From Nocardioidaceae bacterium (lineage in GTDB: Bacteria > Actinomycetota > Actinomycetes > Propionibacteriales > Nocardioidaceae), in NCBI GenBank assembly GCA_018672315.1, contig CP076053.1, positions 744,001 to 808,000 on the forward strand: a DNA stretch of 64,000 nt. The letters are read 5' to 3'. Of this stretch, positions 8,888-17,201 are shown piece after piece. Position 1 is the stretch's first letter. Each line of letters starts with the position of its first letter. Under the pieces are notes generated by a model. It saw nothing but the letters and a program-made list of their open reading frames with translations, made no database searches and was not told the origin of the DNA. A program made the position numbers and the translations under genes.

Positions 8888-10363
8888 TCAGCCGCCCGTG
8901 AGGGCCGCGACGGCGGCCGGCACGTCGACCAGGCCGGCGCCCTTGTCGAACGACGTCGACCCGAACGGGGCCGGCTCGTACGCCGCGCCGTCGGTGTACT
9001 TGTGGGCCGAGGACTTCAACGCCTGCTCGATCTCCGCCGGTGTCGCCGTCGGGTCGGCCTGGAACAGCTGCGCGACGATGCCCGCGATGTGCGGGGCGGC
9101 CATCGAGGTGCCGCTGATCGTGTTGTACGTGCCCACGTCGAGCAGACCGGGGCCGTTGCGGAAGTCCAGACCGGTCGCACAGATCACGAGGTACGGCCGG
9201 CAGGCCGAGGTGATCGCCTCACCCGGCGCCGAGATGTCGGGGTAGGTCGAGGGGTCTCCCGCCTCGCCCCGGCTGGAGAACTCCGAGACGACCCCGTCGC
9301 GGGTGCCGGTGTCCTGGTCGAAGTAGGAGGCGACGCTCAAGATGCCCCCCGTGGGGTCCTGACCGGGCGGGTTGGACAGGCTCTGCGACCCGTCGCCGCC
9401 GTCGTTGCCGTTGGCCCAGACGGTCACGACGCCCTCGGCGACGAGCTCGCGCTGCAGCTTCACGGTCGCGGAGTCGGGGTCGAACTCCCCACCACCGGTC
9501 GGGCCGTAGGAGTTGTTGGTGACCTTGATCGGCGGGCACTCCGCCGCGGGGACGCCCTCGCCGCACGGGGCCTCGTGGTTCTCCAGCACCCACTCCAGCG
9601 CCGCGTCGGCGCCCAGGATGAAGAGCACCGCGCCGGTCGAGAGCGACACGACGTCGGCGCCCGGTGCGGCGCCGGTCTGGGTGGTGCCGTCCATCAGGGT
9701 CTTCGGGCGCCCGGCGACGATGCCGGAGACGTGCGTGCCGTGGCCGCCGGCGCTCAGGGTGTCGGTGTCGAGGAAGTTCGGGACGCGCTGGACCGTGCAC
9801 AGCGCGTCGGTGGCGCAGACGGTCTTCAGGTTCGCCACGACCGCGCGGCCGTCGGGGCCACGGAACGCCGGGTGGGTCGGGTCGACACCGGAGTCGATCA
9901 CGGCCACCGAGACGCCGGAGCCGTTCAGCGCCGTGCCGTCGGCGCCGGTGAGGTCGGAGACGGCCACGTCGCCGCGCGTGGCGGTGTTGGAGGTGTCGTC
10001 GAGCACCTCGATCGGCTCGTTGCCCTCGACGTAGGTCACGCCGGGCTCGGCGCGTACGGCACGGATCTGCGCCTTCGTGCCGCGCGCCGCGACGACGCCG
10101 ATGCGCTCGAGCGTGAGCGTGGTCCTCATCCCCGTCGCCGCCACGGCGCCTCGGGCGTCGGCGAGCGTCTCACCGTGCACCAGCACGGTGCTGGAGCCCG
10201 TGAGCGAGCCGAGCGTGCCGGCGAGGAAGTCCGAGACGGGCGCCAGCGGGGCGGCCGGCTCCTCGGCGAGGGCTGGCCCCGTGGCGAGCGCGGTCAGCGC
10301 CGCTGTCGCGGCTGCTGCCACCGCGAGGGGGGCACGTCGGGTCGGGCGAAGGCGTGAGGTCAC
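8888..10363 (-). CDS. Secreted S8 subtilisin-like serine protease
   Basis: A 491-residue secreted subtilase. A signal peptide is clear: basic SRLRPTRRAP, then an alanine-rich core, with cleavage near PALAEEPA (about 35). Residues 55-115 look like an inhibitor I9 propeptide (STVLVHGETLADARGAV). The catalytic triad is complete: Asp in SVAVIDSGVDPTHP, His in GHGTHVSGIVAGRP, Ser in ISGTSMAAPHIAG. The oxyanion Asn fits in VTNNSYGP. There is no C-terminal anchor, so the enzyme should be released. The GTG at 10363 was chosen because AGGAGG sits seven bases upstream and the signal peptide begins there; the reading frame open further upstream is unlikely to be coding. Confidence 0.92.
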   Translation of the reverse strand: MTSRLRPTRRAPLAVAAAATAALTALATGPALAEEPAAPLAPVSDFLAGTLGSLTGSSTVLVHGETLADARGAVAATGMRTTLTLERIGVVAARGTKAQIRAVRAEPGVTYVEGNEPIEVLDDTSNTATRGDVAVSDLTGADGTALNGSGVSVAVIDSGVDPTHPAFRGPDGRAVVANLKTVCATDALCTVQRVPNFLDTDTLSAGGHGTHVSGIVAGRPKTLMDGTTQTGAAPGADVVSLSTGAVLFILGADAALEWVLENHEAPCGEGVPAAECPPIKVTNNSYGPTGGGEFDPDSATVKLQRELVAEGVVTVWANGNDGGDGSQSLSNPPGQDPTGGILSVASYFDQDTGTRDGVVSEFSSRGEAGDPSTYPDISAPGEAITSACRPYLVICATGLDFRNGPGLLDVGTYNTISGTSMAAPHIAGIVAQLFQADPTATPAEIEQALKSSAHKYTDGAAYEPAPFGSTSFDKGAGLVDVPAAVAALTGG

Positions 10364-10545
10364 GCGAATCCTCCTGGCCGCCGGCCGCTCGCCCCTCGTC
10401 CCGTCGTGCCGGGTGAAGCGGGACGTCCCGTGTCGGACGGGACGGACCGGTCGATGCGGGACACAACGACGCAGAGTGCCGGAGGTCACGGTCGGGTTCG
10501 GACCACCCCCTGTGGACGATCCGCGCCTGCGACCGCCGCGGTCCG

Positions 10546-10560
10546 TACGCTCGACGCATG
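10546..10560 (+). promoter_or_regulatory. Leaderless promoter of the DUF4870 gene
   Basis: TACGCT (10546-10551), six bases, then ATG 10558. This is the recurrent leaderless geometry of the window. Confidence 0.5.
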
Positions 10561-11064
10561 AGTGAGCAGCAGGGACCCTCCGACCCGTACGGCCGCCCGG
10601 GCGACGACATGGGCTGGCAGCAGCAGCCCGACCCGCAGCAGCCCGACCCACAGCAGGGCTGGCAGCAGCCGGGCCCGAAGCCCGCGTACGGCGGCATCCA
10701 GCAGCGCCCCTACCAGGGCCCGGCGAGCACCACCTCGGAGGAGCGCAACTGGGCGATGGCGGCCCACGCGGGCAGCTTCGTCGCCGCGTACGTTGCCCTC
10801 GGGTTCATCGCGCCGCTGATCGTGATGCTGGTGAAGGGCAAGGAGTCGGCCTACATCCGCGCCCATGCCGTCGAGTCCTTGAACTTCCAGCTCTCGGCGC
10901 TGGTCTACATCATCGTCAGCGCGGTGCTGATCCTCGTCTTCGTCGGCATCCTCATGCTCGCGGCGGTGGCGATCTTCTACCTCGTCGTCGTCATCCTGGC
11001 GACGGTGAAAGCCTCGAACGGCGAGATGTACCGCTACCCGCTGACCATCCGGCTCGTCAGCTGA
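10558..11064 (+). CDS. DUF4870 (Tic20-like) small membrane protein
   Basis: A 168-residue protein. Residues 1-58 are a disordered Gln/Pro/Gly-rich cytoplasmic tail (QQQPDPQQPDPQQGWQQ). The DUF4870 core follows: EERNWAMAAHAGSFVAAYVA, then KESAYIRAHAVESLNFQLS and two further helices, giving three or four membrane spans. Function in bacteria is unknown. Its last eight bases overlap the end of the next gene, which runs the other way. Confidence 0.85.
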   Translation: MSEQQGPSDPYGRPGDDMGWQQQPDPQQPDPQQGWQQPGPKPAYGGIQQRPYQGPASTTSEERNWAMAAHAGSFVAAYVALGFIAPLIVMLVKGKESAYIRAHAVESLNFQLSALVYIIVSAVLILVFVGILMLAAVAIFYLVVVILATVKASNGEMYRYPLTIRLVS

Positions 11065-11341
11065 CCGACCGCGTCCCGCCCGCCTTCTCGTCGTGCAGCT
11101 CGGCGATCACGGTGAGCGCCGCATCGAGCAGCACGCGCAGCGCCGCCAACGCCGGCACCCCGATGAGCGCGACGGCGAGTCCCTGCAGCAGCACGAACAC
11201 GGAGCTGAGCCAGAAGCTCAGCACGACCGCGAGCACGATCACGCCGATGAGCGCCAGCCGCAGCAGCCGGAAGGCACGCGCGGCCAGGGACCGTGCGGCA
11301 TCGGGGTGCAGCGGCCTCGCGAAGTCCGTCCCCGACAGCAT
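11057..11341 (-). CDS. Small hypothetical membrane protein
   Basis: A 94-residue protein I do not recognise. It has two hydrophobic segments, about 31-52 (LIGVIVLAVVLSFWLSSVFV) and 57-78, and short charged tails. ATG 11341 has GAGGA about eight bases upstream. It is downstream of hemW on the same strand with a gap of about 100 bases, and tail-to-tail with the DUF4870 gene, overlapping by eight bases. It may be a conserved neighbour of hemW or a lineage-specific protein. Confidence 0.6.
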   Translation of the reverse strand: MLSGTDFARPLHPDAARSLAARAFRLLRLALIGVIVLAVVLSFWLSSVFVLLQGLAVALIGVPALAALRVLLDAALTVIAELHDEKAGGTRSVS

Positions 11342-11442
11342 GCCGATGTCCTCGGCGGGCAGCCGGGTCCGGCCGGGACGGGGACGGGGGACGCGGCGGC
11401 ACAGCAGTCATGCCGAGACCCTAAGCCGGGACGCGTCCTCTG

Positions 11443-12627
11443 TCAGTCGAGCAGGTCGCGCACGACCGCGTCGGCCAGCAGCCGACCGCGGCGGGTGAGC
11501 ACCAGACGTGGCTGTCCGTCGACGGTCCCCCGCCCGAGTGCCGCTCGTCCGTCCAGGAGCCCGTCGGCCACCAGGGCGGCCACCCTCGGACGAGCACCCT
11601 CCCGAAGGGCACTGATCGGCAGCCCGTCGCGAATGCGCCCCTCGAGCAGGAGGCGCTCGGCGTACACGTCGTCCTCGGTGAGCACCTCCCGGGCGTAGGC
11701 CGGCGAGACGCCCTGGGCCAGCCGGCCCGCGTACGCGGTGGGGTGCTTGACGTTCCACCACCGGGTGCCCGCCACGTGCGAGTGCGCCCCCGGGCCCACA
11801 CCCCACCAGTCGTCGCTGCGCCAGTAGGCCAGGTTGTGACGGCACCGGGCAGCCTCGTCGCGAGCCCAGTTGGAGACCTCGTACCAGCCCAGACCCGCCG
11901 CGGTCAGCTCCTCGTCGGCGACCTCGTACTTCTCCGCCTGCTCGTCGTCGACCGGCGCCGGCACCTCCCCGCGTGCCACACGGCGCGCCAGCGCGGTGCC
12001 GTCCTCGACGATCAGGGCGTACGCGCTCACGTGGTCCGGCTCGGAGGCGAGCGCGGTGTGCAGGGTGTGCCGCCAGCCGCCCACCGTCTCCCCCGGCGTG
12101 CCGTAGATGAGGTCCAGGCTGACCTGCTCGAAGCCCGCCCCGCGTGCCCAGGCCACCGCGCGAGGGACGTTGGCGGGGTCGTGGGTCCGGTCCAGCACCG
12201 CCAGCACGTGCGGCTCCGCGGACTGCATCCCGAAGGAGATGCGTGTGAAGCCCCCCGCCCGCAGGGCCGCCAGGGACGCCGGTGTCACCGAGTCCGGGTT
12301 CGCCTCCGTGGTCACCTCCGCGTCGGCCTCGAGCCCGAGGTGGTCGCGTACGCCTCCGAGCACCGCCACCAGGTCGGCCGGGTCGAGCAGGGTCGGGGTG
12401 CCCCCGCCGACGAAGACGGTCGAGGCCGGGCGCGCCGACCCGTCCAACACGTCTGCGGCCAGGCGCACCTCGGCCAGCGCCGCCGTCGCGTACGACCCCC
12501 GCGAGGCGCCCGGAGGCCCGTCGACGGGTCCGAGCTCCTCGGCGGTGTAGGTGTTGAAGTCGCAGTAGCCGCAGCGCACCGAGCAGAACGGCACGTGCAC
12601 GTACACGCCGAACGGACGGTCCCCCAC
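11443..12627 (-). CDS. hemW: HemW-like radical SAM heme chaperone (formerly coproporphyrinogen III oxidase-like)
   Basis: HemW binds haem and a [4Fe-4S] cluster and is proposed to insert haem into respiratory proteins. The radical-SAM CxxxCxxC motif is present in PFCSVRCGYCDFNTYT. Other family motifs are VFVGGGTPTLLDP, RISFGMQSAEPHVL and SLDLIYGTPGETVGGW. HemW lacks the extra Cys typical of true HemN, which fits here. The listed GTG start is the first conventional one. However, the frame stays open for 25 more codons upstream, reading SPSQLPDGEPVPTDGSLP, which matches the usual actinobacterial N-terminus. The true start may therefore be a CTG at 12702. Confidence 0.88.
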   Translation of the reverse strand: MGDRPFGVYVHVPFCSVRCGYCDFNTYTAEELGPVDGPPGASRGSYATAALAEVRLAADVLDGSARPASTVFVGGGTPTLLDPADLVAVLGGVRDHLGLEADAEVTTEANPDSVTPASLAALRAGGFTRISFGMQSAEPHVLAVLDRTHDPANVPRAVAWARGAGFEQVSLDLIYGTPGETVGGWRHTLHTALASEPDHVSAYALIVEDGTALARRVARGEVPAPVDDEQAEKYEVADEELTAAGLGWYEVSNWARDEAARCRHNLAYWRSDDWWGVGPGAHSHVAGTRWWNVKHPTAYAGRLAQGVSPAYAREVLTEDDVYAERLLLEGRIRDGLPISALREGARPRVAALVADGLLDGRAALGRGTVDGQPRLVLTRRGRLLADAVVRDLLD

Positions 12628-12730
12628 CCGCGACGCCGAGGCGTCGGGGAGGGAACCGTCCGTCGGGACGGGCTCGCCGTCAGGGAGCTGGGAGGGACTC
12701 AGCAGGACCCTCCGTCACGAGCAGGAGGCG

Positions 12731-14572
12731 TCACTTGCCCTCGGCGTACATCTCGTCGATGAGGTGCTCGTAGTTGTTCTCCACCACGCTGCGCTTGACC
12801 TTCATCGACGGGGTGAGCTCACCGGAGTCGACCGAGAGGTCGTGGTCGAGGATGCGGAACTTCTTCACCGTCTCCCACCGGTTGAGCTTCTTGTTGGTCT
12901 CCTCGACGTAGCCCTCGACCATCTCGCGCGTCTTGTCGGCCTTGACGACCTCCTCGTAGGACTTGCCCTCCATGCCGTTCTGGGCCGCCCAGTCCATGAT
13001 GCCGTCGGGGTCGAGGGTCACCAGCGCGACGCAGTAGTTGCGCTCGTTGCCGAAGACCATGTACTGCGAGGCGTACGGGCACACGGCCTTGAACTTCGCC
13101 TCGATCATCGGCGGGGCGATGTACTTGCCGCCGGAGGTCTTGAAGAGCTCCTTGATGCGGCCGGTGATGCGCAGGTAGCCGTCGGAGTCGAGCTCGCCCT
13201 TGTCGCCGGTGCGGAGCCAGCCGTCGTCGGTGAGGACCTTGGCGGTCTCCTCGGGGTTGTTGTGGTACCCGTCCATCACGTTCGGGCCCTTGATCATGAC
13301 CTCCCCGGTGTCGGGGTCGATCTTGGCCTCGCCGCCAGGCAGCACGGGACCCACGGTGCCGAACTTGTACTTGTCGGGGTGGTTCACGAACGCGCCCGCC
13401 GAGGTCTCGGTCAGGCCGTAGCCCTCGAGGATCGGCAGACCCGCGGCGTCGAAGAACTCCGCGATGTCGCGGTTGAGCGCCGCGGCGCCGGAGATGAAGA
13501 ACCGCACGTTGCCGCCGAAGCGCTCGCGCACCTTGCTGAAGACGAGGCGGTCGAAGAGCGCGTGCTGGGCCTTCAGCCCGAAGGGCACCGACTCACCGTT
13601 GCGCTTGCGCTCGGCGACCTCCTTGCCGACGGCGAAGGCCTTGGTGAAGATCTTCTCCTTCGCGCCGCCCTCCTGCTGGGTCATCGTGACGATGCGGGCG
13701 TGCGCCTTCTCGAAGATGCGGGGTGCCGCACCCATGAAGGTCGGCTTCACCACGGCCAGGTTGTCGACGATCTTCTCGACCGTGCCGTCGACGGCGGTGG
13801 GGAAGCCGATCGCCAGCTGGGTCGTCAGCAGCACCTTGCCGAACGAGTGCGCCATCGGCAGCCACAGGAACTGCTTGTCGTCCTCGGTGAGGATGCCCTG
13901 GGCCTGGATGGCGGTGCCCTCGTAGGTCCACGAGGAGTGACGCAGGCGTACGCCCTTGGGGCGACCGGTCGTGCCGGAGGTGTAGATCAGGGTGGCGAGG
14001 TCCTCGCCGGAGATCTTGGCGACGGCCTGCTCGACGCAGTCGGCGTGCTCGGCGAGCTGCTTCTTGCCGGCCTCGAGGAGGTCGTCGAGGCTCATCACCC
14101 AGTCGCCGTCACCCTGGCCGTCGATCAGGACGACCTTGCTCAGGTGCGGCATCTCGTTGCGCTGCTCCTTCAGCTTCTCCAGCTGCGAGGCGTCCTCTGC
14201 GAAGCAGACGACCGACTCGGAGTCGGACAGGATGAAGGCGACGTCCTCGGACTTGGTCGAGGGGTAGACCGTCGTGGTCGCAGCGCCTGCGCACATGATC
14301 GCGAGGTCGGCCCAGATCCACTCGACCCGGGTCTCGGAGGCGATGCCGACGCGCTGCTCGTGCGTGACCCCGATGGAGATGAGGCCCGCGGCCATCTGCT
14401 CGACCTTCTCGCCCACCTCGCCCCAGGTCTGCGTGTGCCAGGCCCCGCCGTCGGCTCCCGGCCAGCTGTAGGCCTCCTTGGTGCCGCTGGACTTCACGCG
14501 CTCGCGGAACTGGATGGCGACGTTGTCGGCGCGGTTCTCGATCTTCGAGGTGTCGTAGCTGATCGCGGTCAT
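12731..14572 (-). CDS. Long-chain fatty acyl-CoA ligase (AMP-forming), FadD15-like
   Basis: A 613-residue adenylate-forming enzyme that activates fatty acids with ATP and CoA. The A3 phosphate-binding motif is TLIYTSGTTGRPKGVRL (about 192-208). The A5 motif LEGYGLTETSAG and the A7-A8 region GWLRTGDKGELDSDGYLRITGRIKELFKTSGGKY are present. The catalytic lysine of A10 fits near the C-terminus. Length and the KFGTVGPVLPGGEAKI block match the actinobacterial FadD15 type. It starts at ATG 14572 with AGGAG about four bases upstream and is followed by hemW in the same direction. Confidence 0.9.
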   Translation of the reverse strand: MTAISYDTSKIENRADNVAIQFRERVKSSGTKEAYSWPGADGGAWHTQTWGEVGEKVEQMAAGLISIGVTHEQRVGIASETRVEWIWADLAIMCAGAATTTVYPSTKSEDVAFILSDSESVVCFAEDASQLEKLKEQRNEMPHLSKVVLIDGQGDGDWVMSLDDLLEAGKKQLAEHADCVEQAVAKISGEDLATLIYTSGTTGRPKGVRLRHSSWTYEGTAIQAQGILTEDDKQFLWLPMAHSFGKVLLTTQLAIGFPTAVDGTVEKIVDNLAVVKPTFMGAAPRIFEKAHARIVTMTQQEGGAKEKIFTKAFAVGKEVAERKRNGESVPFGLKAQHALFDRLVFSKVRERFGGNVRFFISGAAALNRDIAEFFDAAGLPILEGYGLTETSAGAFVNHPDKYKFGTVGPVLPGGEAKIDPDTGEVMIKGPNVMDGYHNNPEETAKVLTDDGWLRTGDKGELDSDGYLRITGRIKELFKTSGGKYIAPPMIEAKFKAVCPYASQYMVFGNERNYCVALVTLDPDGIMDWAAQNGMEGKSYEEVVKADKTREMVEGYVEETNKKLNRWETVKKFRILDHDLSVDSGELTPSMKVKRSVVENNYEHLIDEMYAEGK

Positions 14573-14704
14573 GGGCTCCTGCTTCTCTGCTGCGGCCGGG
14601 GAGGGTATTCGCGCAGAGACTATGTGACGCGCACGACAACGCGACAGGCCGGTGGCCGATGATGGCCGAACCGTGTCGTAGGTCCTCAGGTGTGGGACGG
14701 GTCC

Positions 14705-15391
14705 CTACCGGCGGGATGCTTCGTACGCCTCGAGCCGCTCACGCGCGACCACGGCGAGGTCCTCGACCTCCCGCAGCCGGGGCAGCAGATCGCGTCCGGT
14801 CGTCATCGCCCGGAACATCGTCGCCACGTCGACGTCGTGGCCCGGGCGCGAGACCACGTCGATGCCGTCCCCGGCCCCGACCGTCCCGGGCTCGAGGACC
14901 CGGAGGTAGGCGCCCGACCGTCCCTCGCGGGTGAAGCGCTTGACCCAGCTGGTGGCGTCGATGCCGTGGTGGGTCAGCCACAGGGCGAACGTCCGGCAGG
15001 GCGTACGCACCGAGGCGACCTCCAGGAGCGGCCCGCCCTCACCCAGACGCCACCGCTCGCCCACCAGGCAGGCGTTCAGGTCGATGCCGCTGGTGGTGAG
15101 GTTCTCGCCGAAGAAGCCGTCCGGGACCGGCACCCCGAGCAGCTCGACGAAGTGGTCGAGGTCCTCGCGCGCGTAGGCGTAGACCGCCTGGTCGCGGCCG
15201 CCGTGGAAGGCGTCGTCGACGATCTCGTCGCCGACGGCGCCGGCCTCGCCGAGGGGGCCGGCCGGCTCGAGGCGTACGCGCCCCTGCACCGGCTCCTTGC
15301 CGATGGCGGTGCGCTCCACGCCGCCGGGGTGCTGCACGTCGGCCGCCCGGCCGACGCAGACGCTGCGTACGTGAGGTCGGTCCGTGCTCAT
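14705..15391 (-). CDS. MOSC domain-containing protein
   Basis: A 228-residue MOSC (molybdenum cofactor sulfurase C-terminal) protein, predicted to carry or transfer sulfur on molybdenum cofactor or related substrates. Key motifs are AFHGGRDQAVYAYAREDL (about 65-83), GFFGENLTTSGID (about 98) and the conserved cysteine in SVRTPCRTFALWL (about 130), which would be the sulfur carrier. ATG 15391 (MSTDRPHV) is preferred over an ATG four codons upstream because family proteins start near it; neither has a good ribosome site. It is transcribed away from the membrane protein/regulator pair. Confidence 0.85.
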   Translation of the reverse strand: MSTDRPHVRSVCVGRAADVQHPGGVERTAIGKEPVQGRVRLEPAGPLGEAGAVGDEIVDDAFHGGRDQAVYAYAREDLDHFVELLGVPVPDGFFGENLTTSGIDLNACLVGERWRLGEGGPLLEVASVRTPCRTFALWLTHHGIDATSWVKRFTREGRSGAYLRVLEPGTVGAGDGIDVVSRPGHDVDVATMFRAMTTGRDLLPRLREVEDLAVVARERLEAYEASRR

Positions 15392-15420
15392 GAGGTCATC
15401 CAACCAGCGTCACCGATCGC

Positions 15421-15467
15421 TTGCCGACTTGGAAAGCGACATCTATGGTTTCCGCCATGGAAAGCGA
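15421..15467 (+). promoter_or_regulatory. Leaderless promoter with repeated GGAAAGCGA element
   Basis: -35 TTGCCG (15421-15426), 17-bp spacer, -10 TATGGT (15444-15449), seven bases, then ATG 15457. The nonamer GGAAAGCGA occurs at 15431-15439, inside the spacer, and at 15459-15467, just past the start codon. The two copies flank the -10 and could be an operator for the winged-helix protein encoded downstream. Confidence 0.6.
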
Positions 15468-15924
15468 TGAGATCCGCATGGCCGAGGCGTCCGCCGAGCG
15501 CGCCGAGGTCGCGCCCTGGCTCGACTACCCGGCCAACCCCTGGTGGTACGCGCCGGCCGGCGGGGCGTGGTTCGGTGCCCTCGTGGCCGCCAGCGCCCGG
15601 GAGGGGTCGCGAGAGCCGTTGCCCCTGGTCGTGCTCTTCGCGCTCGCCGCGGCGTACTTCTGGTGGGCGCGCCGCCGGTGGGGCACGTGGCCGCGACTGT
15701 CCTCGATGCCCCCGGAGTTCGTGGGGCCTGCGACCGTCTTCTCCGCCGCGATGGTGGTCCTCTTCATCGGCGGGCTCGGGCTGACGGCGTCGCTCGGGCC
15801 GGCCGTGGGCGTACCGGTCGTCGCCGTGGCGGTCGCGGGGGTGCTGTGGTGGTACGACCACGCGTACGCCCGGGCCAGTCGCCGCACCGCGGCGAGACTG
15901 GGGACGACGTCGCGTGTCCGCTGA
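15457..15924 (+). CDS. Hypothetical membrane protein paired with a winged-helix regulator
   Basis: A 155-residue protein I cannot assign to a named family. It starts MESDEIRMAEASAERAEV; Trp/Tyr/Pro-rich YPANPWWYAPAGGAWFG leads into the first helix. Four hydrophobic segments lie at about 32-48, 52-68, 88-105 and 112-130. The short C-terminus is basic. A strong -35/-10 pair predicts a leaderless transcript beginning at this ATG. The last 11 bases overlap the next gene, a small winged-helix regulator, so the pair is one operon. The membrane-protein-plus-regulator arrangement is common in actinobacteria. Confidence 0.7.
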   Translation: MESDEIRMAEASAERAEVAPWLDYPANPWWYAPAGGAWFGALVAASAREGSREPLPLVVLFALAAAYFWWARRRWGTWPRLSSMPPEFVGPATVFSAAMVVLFIGGLGLTASLGPAVGVPVVAVAVAGVLWWYDHAYARASRRTAARLGTTSRVR

Positions 15925-16228
15925 GCGACCATCGGGGCGCGCGAGGCTGGAGGACCTGGACGCCGTCATCCACGCTCCGAAGCGGCTCGCCGCGATGGCG
16001 GTGCTCATCGGCACCGACTCCTCCGACTTCGGGTTCCTGCGCGAGCACCTCGGGATCTCCGACTCCGACCTGTCCAAGCAGATGTCGGCTCTGGAGGCCG
16101 CGGGCTACGTCGCCGTCACCAAGCGCGGACGGGGGCGGGGAGCCACGACCACCTTCCGGGCCACACGGCTCGGGCGCGACGCGTACGCCCGACACCGGTC
16201 GGCCCTCCGGGCGCTGCTCGCCGAGTGA
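15914..16228 (+). CDS. Small winged-helix transcriptional regulator (HTH_34/ArsR-like)
   Basis: A 104-residue DNA-binding protein. It reads IHAPKRLAAMAVLIGTDSSDFGFLREHLGISDSDLSKQM (given in part): a helix, then the recognition helix in SDSDLSKQMSALEAAGYVAV, then the wing KRGRGRGATTTFRAT. This matches one-domain regulators of the PF13601 type, which usually control their own operon. No metal-sensing cysteines are present. GTG 15914 overlaps the upstream stop by 11 bases. The likely operator is the GGAAAGCGA repeat around 15431-15467, by inference. Confidence 0.82.
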   Translation: MSAERPSGRARLEDLDAVIHAPKRLAAMAVLIGTDSSDFGFLREHLGISDSDLSKQMSALEAAGYVAVTKRGRGRGATTTFRATRLGRDAYARHRSALRALLAE

Positions 16229-16243
16229 GCCGGCCGCGGTCCC

Positions 16244-17140
16244 TCACGGCTCGGCGACGGCCTTGATGATCCGCACCAGGGCCGTGACCTCCTCGCGCTC
16301 CCCTGCATCGGCCAGCGCACGGGCCCGCACCACGAGCCGCAGCACGGTCCAGGCGCGGGCCCGGTCGACGTCCAGGCCACCGACCTCGGCGAGCACGTCG
16401 AGCCGTTCACGCATCGTCCAGCGCAGTGCACCGGCGTCGTCACCGACCTCGCGCCAGCGGTGCCAGAGCATCGGGGCGGGCTCGCAGTGGGGGTCCCCCG
16501 ACAGCGGTCGGGGGTCCGTCGCGACGTGCTCGCCGTCCGGGCGCGTACGGACGGTGCCGTAGTGCAGGTCGGTGTGCACGAGGGTGCCGTCGGTGGCCGG
16601 GTCCTCGACCAGACCGGCGGCGATCGACAGGGCCTGCTCGACCAGACGCCGGGGCAGCCCGGCGTCGCGCGGCAGCGAGGCCAGGTCGTCACGCCACCCA
16701 CGCACGACATCGGAGAGCGCCCGCAGCTGTGGCGGCGCGGGCCTGTGCAGCAGCGCGAACAGGCCCCCGACCGGCCGGCACGCCTCGATGTCCCACGCCG
16801 CCGACAGGTCCTCCTCGCCCAGCCGCTCCAGCAGCAGCGCGCGACGGTGCGGGTCCGCGCGCAGCATTGTCACCGCGCCGCGGCCCGCCCAGTGACGCAG
16901 CGCCAGGTGCTCGTACGCGCCGCCGTCGTCCGCGAAGGCGAGCTTGAGCGTCGCTGCGACGTCCGTCTCGTCACGCACGGGCAGCGCCAGGGCACCGGGC
17001 GTGGCGACGGGCTCGCCGTCGCGGCGGAGTCCCCACTCAGTCCGCACCTGCTCGACCAGCGCGGGGAGGCCCTCGAGCCACCGCGCGAACGCCGCGGAGG
17101 ACGACCTCTCGGCGAGCGGGCGGGCAGGGACCGGGATCAC
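16244..17140 (-). CDS. Aminoglycoside/hydroxyurea phosphotransferase-like protein with altered catalytic loop
   Basis: A 298-residue member of the APH_6_hur kinase-like family, related to streptomycin 6-kinases. Recognisable parts are TLKLAFADDGGAYEHLALRH (about 85-104), the lobe hinge RALLLERLGEEDL (about 124) and the catalytic region LVHTDLHYGTVR (about 185). The family consensus is HGDLHxxNVL. Here the catalytic Asp is kept, but the Mg-binding Asn is Thr (codon ACC) and the Gly after His is Thr. The later Mg-binding Asp is present in VATDPRPLSGDP. It may be a weakened or repurposed kinase. Starts at GTG 17140. Confidence 0.78.
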   Translation of the reverse strand: MIPVPARPLAERSSSAAFARWLEGLPALVEQVRTEWGLRRDGEPVATPGALALPVRDETDVAATLKLAFADDGGAYEHLALRHWAGRGAVTMLRADPHRRALLLERLGEEDLSAAWDIEACRPVGGLFALLHRPAPPQLRALSDVVRGWRDDLASLPRDAGLPRRLVEQALSIAAGLVEDPATDGTLVHTDLHYGTVRTRPDGEHVATDPRPLSGDPHCEPAPMLWHRWREVGDDAGALRWTMRERLDVLAEVGGLDVDRARAWTVLRLVVRARALADAGEREEVTALVRIIKAVAEP

Positions 17141-17201
17141 GCGCCGAGACTGTCACGTGTCGTGCAGGGTTCCCCGGGCGCTCACGGAGCAGGATCGACC
17201 C

